Assembly: GCA_965218775.1 (NCBI GenBank)
Contig: CBDCLS010000003.1
Coordinates: 1,177,202-1,241,201 of the forward strand
Length of the DNA stretch: 64,000 bases
DNA from: CAUZIZ01 sp965218775
GTDB taxonomy: Bacteria; Acidobacteriota; UBA6911; RPQK01; JAJDTT01
Direction: 5' to 3'
Position numbers and translations under genes: made by a program. Under the pieces are notes generated by a model. It ran no database searches and was not told where the DNA came from. It saw only the letters and a program-made list of their open reading frames with translations. Of the stretch, positions 9,106 through 17,833 are shown one piece after another (position 1 is the first letter of the stretch; each line of letters begins with the position of its first letter).

Positions 9106-11019
9106 ATGGAGAGCGTCCTATTCCAACTCTTGCCGCCACGCTTCATCCTCGTTTTCTGGACTTTCGTTTGGGCATCAGCCTCCGTGACCTTCGGAGCAAT
9201 GCAAGATAGTGGTCAACCCACAATGCCTCACATCGAGATAGAGGACGCTGCACCCCCTCCGTCCTGGGCGCTCTGGGAACGGTATCTTTTGGAGCATTAC
9301 GGGCCCGCTGTGCAGGAATTCGTCGACCGCTATACGAATCCCGACGGGACGATCATCTGGCGAGACAAATGGCCCGGGATGGACGGCTCCGACGACGGCT
9401 ACGAAAGCTTCCACAACTTTCCTCTGTATTACGTTCTGGGCGGTCCGGAAGAGGTCCACAACATCTCCCGAAAGTTATGGGATGGGGTCACGCGCCAGTT
9501 CACAGGCTACGGGCAGGTCTACAAGGAGTTCGACGGCTACTATGACTGGATGCACCACGGCGAGAGCTACATCTATCACTACTTCTTCGGGCTGGCCGAC
9601 CCCACCGTCCGCAAAGACCGGGAGCGTGCCCTTCGATTCGCCGGCCTGTATTTGAACGAGGATCCGGAGGCAGAGAACTGGGACCCGGAGCACAAGCTGA
9701 TTCGTTCGCCGATCAACGGCAGTCGGGGGCCCCGCTTCGTCAATACGGCCGAGGACTGGTCAACCCACCGCGAGGTGCTCTCGCACTACCCGCTGCCCTA
9801 CGAAGACATCCCGAATGTCGACAACAGCGAAGCCTGGGTCGACGATGAGAAGTTTCCGTTCATTCTCGAGACGATGAACAGGCGCATGATGCGGGGTGAT
9901 GTCCCGCTCAATCTGACGGCCACGAGCCTGATGCTCAACGCCTATATGTATACCGGGGATTCCAAGTACAAGAAGTGGGTCATTGAGTATGTCGAAGCAT
10001 GGATGGAGAGGGTTCGCCAGAATGACGGGGTGATCCCCGATAACGTGGGGCTTACCGGGAAGATCGGCGAAAACATGGAGGGCAAGTGGTGGGGCGGCTA
10101 CTACGGCTGGCGCTGGCCGCACGGCTTCACAAATCAGATCGAATCCACGACCATCGGCGGGTCGAACGCTTATCTGTTGACGGGCGAGGCTAAGTACCTC
10201 GATTTGCCGCGCTCGCAGCTTGAAATGATCCTCTCCAAGGGCAAGCTCCACAACGGCAAGCGTATGGTCCCTCACCGCCATGACGACCGGGGATGGTACG
10301 ACTACCGGCCCATTGCACCTCAGTACCCCATCAATCTCTGGTATCTTTCGAGCCGTGGCGACGACTGGGAAATCGTCGAGACCATCACGGACGTCCCATC
10401 TTGGGACACCTTCTCATACCGCAAGGCCAAGGGCGACGATAAGAACGAGGGACCCTGGTTGAGCTTTCTGCGTGGGCGAAACCCGGATTTTCCGGTCCAG
10501 ATGATGCGAGCGAACTACCAGGAATCTCTCAGGCGCCTGAAGATGATTCGGACCGACACGTCGCATGTCGATGATCAGAACGTACACCACTGGCAGCAGC
10601 GCAACCCGGTGATTCTGGAGGGTCTCGTCCAATTGATGCTGGGCGCTCCCAATCACATCTACCATGGAGGCCTGCTACATAGCAGACTGCGCTATTTCGA
10701 TCCGAAGCGGAAACGGCCCGGTGTTCCCCCGGATGTGGCGGCGCTCGTCGATCGGATGTCGGAAGACGCGGTCGAGGTGGTCCTGGTAAACGTGCACCCC
10801 AGCGAGCGTCGTGAGCTCATTCTGCAAGCTGGAATGTTCGGGGAGCACGAATTCACCGAGGCCTCGTACGAGGGGAAAGCTACCGATGTCACCAGCAAGT
10901 GGCTGCACGTGACACTTGGTGAAGGGGCGATGGGGCGCCTGAAGCTGAACATGCGCCGCTTCGCCAACCAGCCCACCTACGCCTTTCCCTGGCATCGAGA
11001 TGGAGTCCCCTTCCGTTGA
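9106..11019 (+). CDS. Secreted helical-toroid-like protein, function unknown
   Basis: 637 residues with an N-terminal signal segment (FILVFWTFVWASASVTFGAM). The body is rich in aromatic and acidic residues with repeated helix-forming blocks, for example NFPLYYVLGGPEEVHNISRK, ESYIYHYFFGLAD, SLMLNAYMYTGDSKYKKWVI and GGSNAYLLTGEAKYLDL. This periodicity resembles the alpha/alpha toroid of glycosidases and polysaccharide lyases, so a role in extracellular glycan breakdown is plausible. I cannot name a CAZy family or catalytic residues. The final ~90 residues look like a beta-rich domain. The neighbouring remnants (sialidase, sulfatase, GH32-like) support a carbohydrate context. The gene is intact. 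Confidence 0.6.
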   Translation: MESVLFQLLPPRFILVFWTFVWASASVTFGAMQDSGQPTMPHIEIEDAAPPPSWALWERYLLEHYGPAVQEFVDRYTNPDGTIIWRDKWPGMDGSDDGYESFHNFPLYYVLGGPEEVHNISRKLWDGVTRQFTGYGQVYKEFDGYYDWMHHGESYIYHYFFGLADPTVRKDRERALRFAGLYLNEDPEAENWDPEHKLIRSPINGSRGPRFVNTAEDWSTHREVLSHYPLPYEDIPNVDNSEAWVDDEKFPFILETMNRRMMRGDVPLNLTATSLMLNAYMYTGDSKYKKWVIEYVEAWMERVRQNDGVIPDNVGLTGKIGENMEGKWWGGYYGWRWPHGFTNQIESTTIGGSNAYLLTGEAKYLDLPRSQLEMILSKGKLHNGKRMVPHRHDDRGWYDYRPIAPQYPINLWYLSSRGDDWEIVETITDVPSWDTFSYRKAKGDDKNEGPWLSFLRGRNPDFPVQMMRANYQESLRRLKMIRTDTSHVDDQNVHHWQQRNPVILEGLVQLMLGAPNHIYHGGLLHSRLRYFDPKRKRPGVPPDVAALVDRMSEDAVEVVLVNVHPSERRELILQAGMFGEHEFTEASYEGKATDVTSKWLHVTLGEGAMGRLKLNMRRFANQPTYAFPWHRDGVPFR

Positions 11020-11039
11020 ACGCAGCTCGTCGGAGGTTC

Positions 11040-11249
11040 CTCCTGGTTCCAAGGATCTGTCGCTCGGAGGACGGCGGCAGGACCTGGACTCGCACGGAGA
11101 TGAGGGTGCCTCCACAGATGCATTATCTGATCCCCTACGGCAACATCGTAGAGCTGCCGGGCGGGCGTCTCGCTATTTCATTCTATTCGCACGATCGCCG
11201 GCGCGCTCACTACCCGTCGACAACGTCTGCACGAGGCAAATCACCAACT
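11040..11249 (+). pseudogene. Sialidase/BNR-repeat fragment
   Basis: The + frame reads CRSEDGGRTWTRTEMRVPPQ followed by NIVELPGGRLAISFYS. SEDGGRTW is a canonical Asp-box of sialidase-type propellers, and the LPGGRL strand is typical of the next blade. Only about 60 residues remain, wedged between the preceding gene and the IS200-type element. Confidence 0.6.
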
Positions 11250-11404
11250 AGGCAACGCGCTCAATTTCCACCCCTGGTCGTCTCCACCACCGGGCGCCAG
11301 GGTCCATACTGGGCTTCATAGAAATAAGGGTAACTCGAAGACAGGTAAGCCACTGGTTTGACCAGTGAGACTTTCCAGGTTTGACATTTAGATTCAGTAA
11401 TAGG

Positions 11405-11445
11405 ATGCCTCCTTTGGGGCTTGGCGGTACCCACAAAGGAGGCAT
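11405..11445 (+). promoter_or_regulatory. Hairpin sequestering the tnpA ribosome site
   Basis: ATGCCTCCTTTG (11405-11416) pairs perfectly with CAAAGGAGGCAT (11434-11445). The right arm contains the Shine-Dalgarno AAGGAGG, 8 nt before the tnpA ATG at 11451, so the folded mRNA would hide the ribosome site. IS200 is known to restrict its own transposase translation in this way. Confidence 0.75.
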
Positions 11446-11450
11446 AAAGC

Positions 11451-11870
11451 ATGTCATATGAGAGCTTAAGCCATACCCGATGGGACTGCAAATACCATAT
11501 CGTGTTTGTCCCCAAAGGGAGAAGGAAAGTGCTGTACGGAAAGATTCGAGAGTTTCTGGGCCCGGTCTTGCGAGAATTGGCGAGGCAAAGGGAGAGCACC
11601 ATCCTGGAAGGACACATGGTAGTAGACCATGTGCATATGTTGATCCAGGTCCCGCCGAAGTATTCGGTGGCTCAGGTGATCGGCTACCTCAAGGGGAAAA
11701 GCGCGATTGCGGTGGCACGCCAATTTGGGGGCAGGAAGCGCAACTTCAACGGCGAAAAGTTGTGGGCGCGCGGCTATGCGGTCTCGACGGTTGGATTCGA
11801 AGAGAAGCAGATTCGCAAATACATCCGACATCAAGATCACCTCGACGGTAAGGACGACGGCTTGTTCTAA
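11451..11870 (+). CDS. tnpA: IS200-type HUH (Y1) transposase
   Basis: 139 residues, normal for IS200 TnpA. The HUH metal-binding pair is in VVDHVHMLIQVPPK (residues 59-72). The catalytic tyrosine is predicted in IRKYIRHQ (about residue 123). The flanking sequences RWDCKYHIVFVPKGRRK and VIGYLKGKSA are characteristic of the family. The protein cuts and rejoins single-stranded DNA at the element hairpins. The start follows a sequestered AGGAGG. The gene is intact. Confidence 0.93.
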   Translation: MSYESLSHTRWDCKYHIVFVPKGRRKVLYGKIREFLGPVLRELARQRESTILEGHMVVDHVHMLIQVPPKYSVAQVIGYLKGKSAIAVARQFGGRKRNFNGEKLWARGYAVSTVGFEEKQIRKYIRHQDHLDGKDDGLF

Positions 11871-11935
11871 CGAGTAAAGATTGGCCGCCCTTGGGGCGGC
11901 TCACAACCGCCAAGCTCCCCGCTCTGCGGGGACGT

Positions 11936-12032
11936 TATGACTCTGCTTGAACTCATCCCAATAGTCCTCCAGACACTGGTAGAAGGGCGTCCTCTCGGGA
12001 TGGCGGGGCCGGTAGGCTGGCGTCGGCGACAT
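11936..12032 (-). pseudogene. Zinc-binding transposase N-terminal fragment
   Basis: The minus strand reads MSPTPAYRPRHPERTPFYQC followed by LEDYWDEFKQ. This is the start of the zinc-binding N-terminal region of an IS91-like or related transposase (YRPRHPE...FYQCLE). The frame is lost at the IS200 right end, suggesting that the IS200 element inserted into it or that a deletion joined them. Confidence 0.45.
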
Positions 12033-12130
12033 TCTCTACTGGAAACGTCCGCGTGCGTAAACCTACGAGCGGATCGAGCCCTCGACCCTCGATGATCTTC
12101 GAACGCGACCTCCCACCTGACCCAGATTTA

Positions 12131-12479
12131 GCGACACCAGGTCTATGTCAGCCAGACCGCCACGGAGAGGACCGGCGTCGCCATATACAACCCCGATAGG
12201 GCGAACTCGGTCACGCTGGACCTGTACCTGCTCAATGTCAGCGGAGCCCAGCAAGCAAGCATGCAACTGGCTCTCGCGCCCGGACAGCAGGTCGCCGGAT
12301 TCGTCGACGAGCCGCTGTTCTTCGATGCTTTCTTTGGTACCAGCCCAGGAGACTTCCAGGGCACCTTCAATGTGGTCACTCAGAACTCGCGGCCGATCTC
12401 GGTCCTTGGACTTCTGCAGGATCGAACCACCGGAGTTCCGATTGCAGTATCCGGCAGCTTGAACGCTTTCAAGCCATAG
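12131..12479 (+). pseudogene. C-terminal fragment of a large secreted protein
   Basis: After a stop at about 12128 the frame reads YVSQTATERTGVAIYNPDRA, then LNVSGAQQASMQLALAPGQQ, VAGFVDEPLFFDAF and ISVLGLLQDRTTGVPIAVSG before its own stop. This beta-sandwich pattern (a TGVAIYNP strand, then a GQQ..FVDE motif) is typical of the C-terminal module of long secreted acidobacterial proteins. The N-terminal bulk is missing and no start codon fits. Confidence 0.5.
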
Positions 12480-12606
12480 CTGAGGAATCAAACCTCGAAA
12501 AAGGTCGTTCCCATGGAAGAATCACATAAGATTTCCAGGAACGTACTTTTTTCTGGCGCTAACCCATTTTAGAAATTGAGATTGCACGCCGACATACAGT
12601 AATTTC

Positions 12607-12810
12607 GAATGCCAACTACAAAAAGCAGTTCGAAAAGGTAACTGGAAATATGTTGTAGAGGGGTACGAGAAACTGGAGTTTCTCTTTGACCTCGAAAGCG
12701 ATCCGGGCGAAAGGCAAACATTAGCCTACAAACATCCAGAGGTTGTTCGTGAGCTTCGAGGCCTTCTGGAACAATGGGAAAACGATGTCCCAATTATCCA
12801 AAAACCATAG
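12607..12810 (+). pseudogene. Sulfatase C-terminal fragment
   Basis: The + frame reads AVRKGNWKYVVEGYEKLEFL followed by FDLESDPGERQTLAYKHPEV and LRGLLEQWENDV, then a stop. RKGNWKYV...LFDLESDPGE is the standard C-terminal subdomain of type I sulfatases, and the remnant ends at the natural C-terminus. The catalytic N-terminal domain with the formylglycine motif is absent. Confidence 0.75.
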
Positions 12811-12966
12811 GATGGAAGGTTCCTGCTCTTCTGCCGCGCCAAAACCGGTCGAATGACGGGAATCTGGAGGATGGCCTCCGACGGATCCGATCCCATGCGC
12901 CTGACGGATGGCCGGGATGGGCACGGAGCGGATCACCCACGCTGGCTACCCAGTAAGACGAGTTGA
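12811..12966 (+). pseudogene. PD40/TolB-like propeller fragment
   Basis: Directly after the sulfatase stop, the same strand reads DGRFLLFCRAKTGRMTGIWR followed by MASDGSDPMRLTDGRDG and DHPRWLP, then a stop. This is one PD40-type blade (IWRMASDGSDPMRLT) as found in TolB and prolyl-oligopeptidase propellers. It shares no start codon with the sulfatase and is a separate remnant. Confidence 0.55.
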
Positions 12967-12976
12967 GGATGGTCTG

Positions 12977-13422
12977 ATGTCAAGCAGGATTGGCCGGATT
13001 CCTTCCACGCGCAGCCTTTATGCCAGGGCTCTGATTCTCGTCTCTCTTCCACTTTCTCTGACGACCTGCTCCCACGTCTTCGGTCAAAAGCCGGTCTCGG
13101 CGGAGCTGACAGGACACTGGCAGCTCTTCGTGGACGATTACCTGATCGAAAGCAAGGGGGGTGTCGTTCGCACGTATCATCCCCTGATCAAGCACCCGGG
13201 CAATCCGGTTCTCGGGATGGAGGGGTCCTGGGGAGAGGAGCGCACCACGCCCTACGGTACCGTGCTTCCGGGAGAGGATGGGAGGACCTACCGGATCTGG
13301 TACGACATCTGGGATGGTGAATGTCACAACTTCTACGCCACCAGCCAGGATGGTCTCCACTGGGTCCGGCCCAGTCTGGGGCTGGTTGATCATCAGGGTT
13401 CCCGAGACAACAACCCTCCGAA
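12977..13422 (+). pseudogene. GH32-like LFVDDYLI protein, truncated by repeat
   Basis: An N-terminal secretion signal (ALILVSLPLSLTTCSHVF; the Cys could be a lipobox) is followed by HWQLFVDDYLIESKGGVVRT and WYDIWDGECHNFYATSQDGL. It belongs to the same family as the pseudogene at 6548-8058 (shared LFVDDxLI and SQDGLHW/SRDGFHW motifs). After QGSRDNN the frame enters element A core sequence at about 13420 and loses homology, so about two thirds of the protein is missing. Confidence 0.65.
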
Positions 13423-13563
13423 GTCTGATCGCGGCCCCATGTCCGGCGCGTGGTTGGCGCCCTCCACGCTGCTCCTGCAGCATCGGCCACTGGGCAGCTG
13501 GCCGTTTCTCATCCAAAAGCCCAAGGGTGCCCTGATTGAGTCGGGTCAGGAGTTCGAGGAAGC
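13420..13563. repeat. Element A core fragment without inverted repeats
   Basis: 144 bp almost identical to 5970-6112 (one visible substitution, GCGGCC for GTGGCC). It is pure core sequence with neither terminal repeat. Its left edge falls inside the LFVDDYLI gene, so the fragment arrived by recombination or gene-conversion-like repair rather than by simple transposition. Confidence 0.85.
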
Positions 13564-13821
13564 TGCAGGATCTTGGTTTCACAGCAGAGACAGTTGAAGG
13601 TGATGAGAAAAGAAGCTGCTTGCAGGATTCGATCCGCCGAGCCACATCCGCTACACTGGCCGCGTGCAGGAATGCCGGATCAGCGGTCGCAATGATTCGC
13701 GCGATGTCCGCTGGCGTTTTGGCGAATCACTCGGAGACTCGTTACCGATTGACCCCAACCCGCGGTCCAAATGCCGGACGGCTCGAGAGCCACTGACAAT
13801 CCATTCGCAGGAGAAATCACG

Positions 13822-15705
13822 GTGTCTCGTTTTGTTCCGTCTGTTCGAGTGACCGGAGCGTTGGTCCTTGTCGCTACCTTGCTCATGAGTGAGCCTTGGT
13901 CGTTGGCGTCGGAGACGGAGCCCGGTAAGGACCTGAGACTCACGTATCATTCCGAGATCGACAACACCGACCAGCCCTACCGCATCTACATTCCGGGCCG
14001 CTACGATGGACGGACGCCTTTGCCGTTGGTCATCGCCCTGCACGGCACTCGAGGCAACGAGACGACCTTTATGGATGCGGAGCAGTATGGCAGTGGCGAG
14101 ATCCAACGCGTCGCCGAGAAATACGGCGTGCTGTTGGTCTGTCCCTACGGCAGGGGAGTAAACGAGTATCGCGGGATCGGCGAGACCGACATCTTTCGCG
14201 TGATGGAGGACGTGCAGAAGCGGTACGCCGTCGATCCGGATCGCATTTATTTGATCGGACACTCGATGGGGGGCACCGGGGCGGCCTACTTGGCGTTGCA
14301 CCATCCCGACGTGTTCGCCGCTGTCGCTCCGCTGGCCGCCGCTCACAGTTTCCCGTGGCTGGCGCCGAACGCCCGGCACGGCCCGTTCTGGTGGATCAGC
14401 GGATCGGAGGATAGTCCGTACTTCTTGAGCAGCGTGCGACGGGGCGCCGGGCGGATGATCGAGCTGGGCTACCGGGCGCGGTCGACCATCCTTCCCGGCC
14501 GTAAGCACGGAGATTGGATTACCGAATACTTCGACGCAATCTTCGCCTGGCTCGTAAAGCACCGCCGGCAGGCCCATCCGCGGGAGTACGTGTTCTACGT
14601 GGACACCCCGCTCCATGGTGCCGCGTACTGGAGCGCCGTCGATTCGATCGGCCGGCCTGGAGAGATGGCCATCGTGAGGGCTCGGGCCGAAAGTGCCGAC
14701 ACGGCCCGGTTTGATCTGACGAACGTGGCGAAGCTCGCGTTTCTGCCGGATCCCGAGGTATTCGATCTTTCCCGGCCGATCGCGATCTCAATCGACGGTC
14801 GTCCGGTCTTCACTGGGCTGCTGGCCAGAGACGAGGAAGTGCTGTTCACTAAAAGCTCCGGAGCTTGGACGGCTATGAAAACGTCCCGCCGCCGCGTCTC
14901 GCTGACGGACTTTCGAAATCACCCCGTCGCCGTCGCACCGGAGCCGCTCCCGATGAGCGGGACCGAAGCCCCGTTGGCCAACTGGATTGCCGATGCGATG
15001 CGGCATGCCACCGGTGCCGAAGTGGCCCTGTACAATCGCCAATACTATCGCGGGATCCCCATCGAGCAGGGGACGGTGGACGTGGTGGATTTGATCCAGT
15101 GCAGCCGCCCGTTCGACCAATACCTGGTACGGGCGCGGTTTCGCGGCCGGGAGATCCTGGAAATCTTGGACGACAACGTGCCCGACCCGAAGAAGGATCG
15201 ATCCTACTTTGCGGATCGGCCGGAGGCCGACCGCCTGATTCAGCTTTCCGGTGCCAGTTACTCCTTCGACCCGACCCACCCGCCGGGTAAGCGAATCGTG
15301 CAAAGCAGCCTCGAACCGGATCGAATCTACACCGTCGTGATGGAAGGCCAGGTCGTGGAGCGGGAGACGATCCTCCTGGCCGGCCGGTACAACCGGTCCG
15401 AGCGCCACGCGACCTTCGATTACCAGATGACGGATATCCCCCTGACGCTGGCCCTGTACGGCTATGCGGCGAACCGGGGGGAAATGGAGGTCGTCGTCGA
15501 AGGCCGAGTCAGGAGGGTTGCCCCCCTGGAGGCCGCGTGGGTGGACGTGGTGATCAATCCCCGGACGCCCTCGTATGAAGGCCGAGGCCTTCGACCGCAT
15601 AGTTGGCAAGTACCGAGAACTTCAGCATTCGGGCTTCTACAGCAGAAACTGGGTGGAGCTGGCCGAAGTCATAGAGGACGAGCTGAAGGAGATTCCGGGG
15701 ACTAA
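13822..15705 (+). CDS. Secreted esterase fused to 5'-nucleotidase C-domain
   Basis: I choose the GTG at 13822 (AGGAG 8-9 nt upstream), giving 627 residues beginning with a signal peptide (VTGALVLVATLLMSEPWSLA). An alpha/beta-hydrolase domain of the feruloyl-esterase/PHB-depolymerase kind follows, with PLVIALHGTRGNETTF, nucleophile motif GHSMGGTGAAYLAL (about residues 145-158), and late acid/His candidates near GSEDSPYFL and GRKHGDWI. Residues 370-550 then match the 5'-nucleotidase C-terminal substrate-binding domain (PLANWIADAMRHATGAEVAL, VVDLIQCSRPFDQYLV). The metallophosphatase domain that normally precedes it is absent, so this is an unusual fusion. The last ~45 residues lack family character. 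Confidence 0.75.
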   Translation: MSRFVPSVRVTGALVLVATLLMSEPWSLASETEPGKDLRLTYHSEIDNTDQPYRIYIPGRYDGRTPLPLVIALHGTRGNETTFMDAEQYGSGEIQRVAEKYGVLLVCPYGRGVNEYRGIGETDIFRVMEDVQKRYAVDPDRIYLIGHSMGGTGAAYLALHHPDVFAAVAPLAAAHSFPWLAPNARHGPFWWISGSEDSPYFLSSVRRGAGRMIELGYRARSTILPGRKHGDWITEYFDAIFAWLVKHRRQAHPREYVFYVDTPLHGAAYWSAVDSIGRPGEMAIVRARAESADTARFDLTNVAKLAFLPDPEVFDLSRPIAISIDGRPVFTGLLARDEEVLFTKSSGAWTAMKTSRRRVSLTDFRNHPVAVAPEPLPMSGTEAPLANWIADAMRHATGAEVALYNRQYYRGIPIEQGTVDVVDLIQCSRPFDQYLVRARFRGREILEILDDNVPDPKKDRSYFADRPEADRLIQLSGASYSFDPTHPPGKRIVQSSLEPDRIYTVVMEGQVVERETILLAGRYNRSERHATFDYQMTDIPLTLALYGYAANRGEMEVVVEGRVRRVAPLEAAWVDVVINPRTPSYEGRGLRPHSWQVPRTSAFGLLQQKLGGAGRSHRGRAEGDSGD

Positions 15706-15718
15706 AGACGACTGCTAG
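15575..15718 (+). CDS. Small ORF overlapping the esterase 3' end
   Basis: 47 codons in a different frame from the esterase encode MKAEAFDRIVGKYRELQHSG followed by FYSRNWVELAEVIEDELKEI, an acidic, helix-rich composition more protein-like than the esterase frame there. It may be a short gene or the remnant of another gene joined at about 15550 by a rearrangement that also scrambled the esterase tail. No clear ribosome site precedes the ATG. Family unknown. Confidence 0.3.
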   Translation: MKAEAFDRIVGKYRELQHSGFYSRNWVELAEVIEDELKEIPGTKDDC

Positions 15719-15732
15719 AGGAGGAGAGGATC

Positions 15733-17352
15733 ATGATCAAACTAGTAGCTCTGTCCACGCTGCTTGTAGTGGCGATCGGAGCCTGCGGAGATTTCCGTCA
15801 ACCCTGGCGATTGAAATCGGCAGCCGACTGGCGTGAGGCCAGCGACTCTGCCCAGGGCGTCGCGGTAGGCGAAGGTGGATTGGTGTTGGAGGGTGCCTCC
15901 GAGGGTTCCTGGACGAGCGGATGGCACGACTGGTCGGGTCCGATCGAATCGGCTCGTGTGACGACGACCGCTCGGTTGGACCTGTTCGGTGCCAAGACCA
16001 TCGAGGTGCTGGTCGATGGCTCGGAGAAACCCTTCACGGACGCCAAAGGGATCCCCCACGATTGGTATGGACGATGCATGATTGCCATCCTCGATGAGAA
16101 TCGTTGGGTCATGGCCTTCCGGTCTGGAGTCGACCACATGTCCTGGGACGACTGGGACGCAATTCACATCCTCACCTCCTCCGATGAGGGGAGGACCTGG
16201 GGGGGACTGAATCGTTGGTTCGATGGCACGCCCATTGACGGCATGCCGTATGACGACGGCTACACCCACAGCGAGCCAGGCCTGTACCGGATGCCCAACG
16301 GAGACCTGATCCTGCAGTTCTGGCGTACCGGCTACAGTACCGGCACCAAGCAGCTGCGTTCCCAGGACCAGGGAAAGACCTGGGATCTCGACCTCGATCG
16401 TATCAGCGTCGAGGGTGTCGACGGTGCGGACGATGATCGGGCGATCGGCACCGAGGACTACTTCGTCGACCCGGAGAACCCGACCCATGTCTACATGGCG
16501 TTTCAGTACTTCCACTATGACGCCCAGGCGGGAACGCTGTTGGCACGGTCGACCGACAATGGGAAATCGTACCGCTTTCTGAGCTGGATCGGCCCTCTTT
16601 CCGACGAGGAACAGCCCGAGAGCGGTGCCACTTTCGAACCGGCCATCGAATATGTTGGTAATCGAACCATCGTTGCGATCCTTCGAGACGGGGCCGGCAC
16701 CCGCCATACCTGGCAGACGATCAGCACTGACATGGGGGCCTCCTTCGCGCCCTTGGAGGAGATCTCGGACAAGATCAATGGGGGAATCTCCAACGGTCTC
16801 TGGCAGAGGGCGAGGCTTTACAAGGAAAGCAATCCCTACTTTCAGTACGACAATCCTATGGACTACTCCAAAGGGGAGGGGCGTCTCTGGGGCTTCGGCA
16901 TTCACAGCATGGGAGGAGGGTACACCCGCAAGCCCGTCGTCTACTGGTCCGACGACAACGGCAGCTCCTGGCAGGGTCCGGAACTGCTACATGGCCCTAT
17001 GCATCCCGGAACGGACACCGGTTACGGCGATATGAAGCGGCGCGTCGATAACACGTTCGTGGCGGCGACCTACTATGCCGACAGGGAGTCAGATGTGGCC
17101 GATCTAGAGCAGTACACCTTTGGCGGCGCCAGGGGTAGGCTACTCCTGGAAAGCGACAGCGACGGCGACGGAAGCCCAGAGGCAGAATCGCGCTGGTACG
17201 AACTTCTTGATGGTGACAACGCCTTCTCGGTATCCTCGCTGCCCGGCAGTCGCTGGAGGGTGACCCTCCGATTGAGCGGCAGCAACACCGATCAAAAAAC
17301 CGCGATCAGCCATATCGAAATTGCTCCAGGCGAGGCTGGAGATAACAAATAG
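15733..17352 (+). CDS. Sialidase-like exo-glycosidase lipoprotein
   Basis: 539 residues behind a strong GAGGAGGAGAGG ribosome site. The lipobox VVAIGAC (Cys18) predicts a lipid-anchored periplasmic or surface protein. Five Asp-box-like motifs mark a six-bladed sialidase propeller: SSDEGRTWGG, SQDQGKTWDL, STDNGKSYRF, STDMGASF and SDDNGSSWQG. The usual arginine triad cannot be assigned with confidence, so sialic acid may not be the substrate; many such proteins act on other uronate or deoxy sugars. It starts 15 nt after the small ORF and lies downstream of the esterase, so the two may be co-transcribed. Confidence 0.8.
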   Translation: MIKLVALSTLLVVAIGACGDFRQPWRLKSAADWREASDSAQGVAVGEGGLVLEGASEGSWTSGWHDWSGPIESARVTTTARLDLFGAKTIEVLVDGSEKPFTDAKGIPHDWYGRCMIAILDENRWVMAFRSGVDHMSWDDWDAIHILTSSDEGRTWGGLNRWFDGTPIDGMPYDDGYTHSEPGLYRMPNGDLILQFWRTGYSTGTKQLRSQDQGKTWDLDLDRISVEGVDGADDDRAIGTEDYFVDPENPTHVYMAFQYFHYDAQAGTLLARSTDNGKSYRFLSWIGPLSDEEQPESGATFEPAIEYVGNRTIVAILRDGAGTRHTWQTISTDMGASFAPLEEISDKINGGISNGLWQRARLYKESNPYFQYDNPMDYSKGEGRLWGFGIHSMGGGYTRKPVVYWSDDNGSSWQGPELLHGPMHPGTDTGYGDMKRRVDNTFVAATYYADRESDVADLEQYTFGGARGRLLLESDSDGDGSPEAESRWYELLDGDNAFSVSSLPGSRWRVTLRLSGSNTDQKTAISHIEIAPGEAGDNK

Positions 17353-17833
17353 GAAATCGGGTCGTAGCGGTAGTCTCCAGGCCGCCGTGCCTCGAGTCAA
17401 AAAAGACCGCAAAAACGGTCTCAGAGTAGATCGCCCCTGACCGACCGGTTCCGCCTAGAACCGGTCACTCAGATCTTGCCCGAAAACGTCGAAATGAACG
17501 ACCGCTACCGGGGCCAAGAGCAGTCATTCAGCGCAGACGAAGCGGTCATGGGACCACGAGAAGCTTGTGGCTGAAAAGAATGGGTCGCCTTTTCGAGAAA
17601 TAAGGACAAGGATGGCAGTTTCAAGCACACGAGCAGCTTCGTAGCGAATGACATTCCGAGTGTCAGCGAAGATAGTCTCCCCTAAGCCCGTTTGAAAGGC
17701 AGGTCATCTCCCATTACCGCATCCCGAGATGCCTAGCAACGAGGAGGGAGATCTTTCTTGACAAGGTCAATCCCCAAACTGGGCAGCCGCCGTCCGGCTG
17801 CTCCCCGAGCAAGGCACTCAGGGTCAGGTTGCC
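17353..17833. other. Intergenic region between convergent genes
   Basis: No coding sequence is recognised. A short stem GACCG-caaaaa-CGGTC at about 17409-17424 and a second, GACCGGTT.../AACCGGTC, near 17442-17467 follow the sialidase stop and could act as weak terminators, without a clear U-run. Confidence 0.4.

Larger units (their letters stand above)
11345..11935 (+). mobile_element. IS200/IS605-family element (tnpA only)
   Basis: A single HUH transposase gene is flanked by subterminal hairpins, as in IS200. The left hairpin CACTGGtttgaCCAGTG is near 11350-11366. At the right end a GCCGCC/GGCGGC stem (11884-11900) is followed by CCCCGC/GCGGGG (11917-11931). No tnpB is present. The exact cleavage points cannot be fixed without an empty-site comparison. 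Confidence 0.75.

Noticed and set aside
15742..16905. 387-codon minus frame opposite the sialidase
   Set aside because: Shadow of the sialidase gene; no family features.
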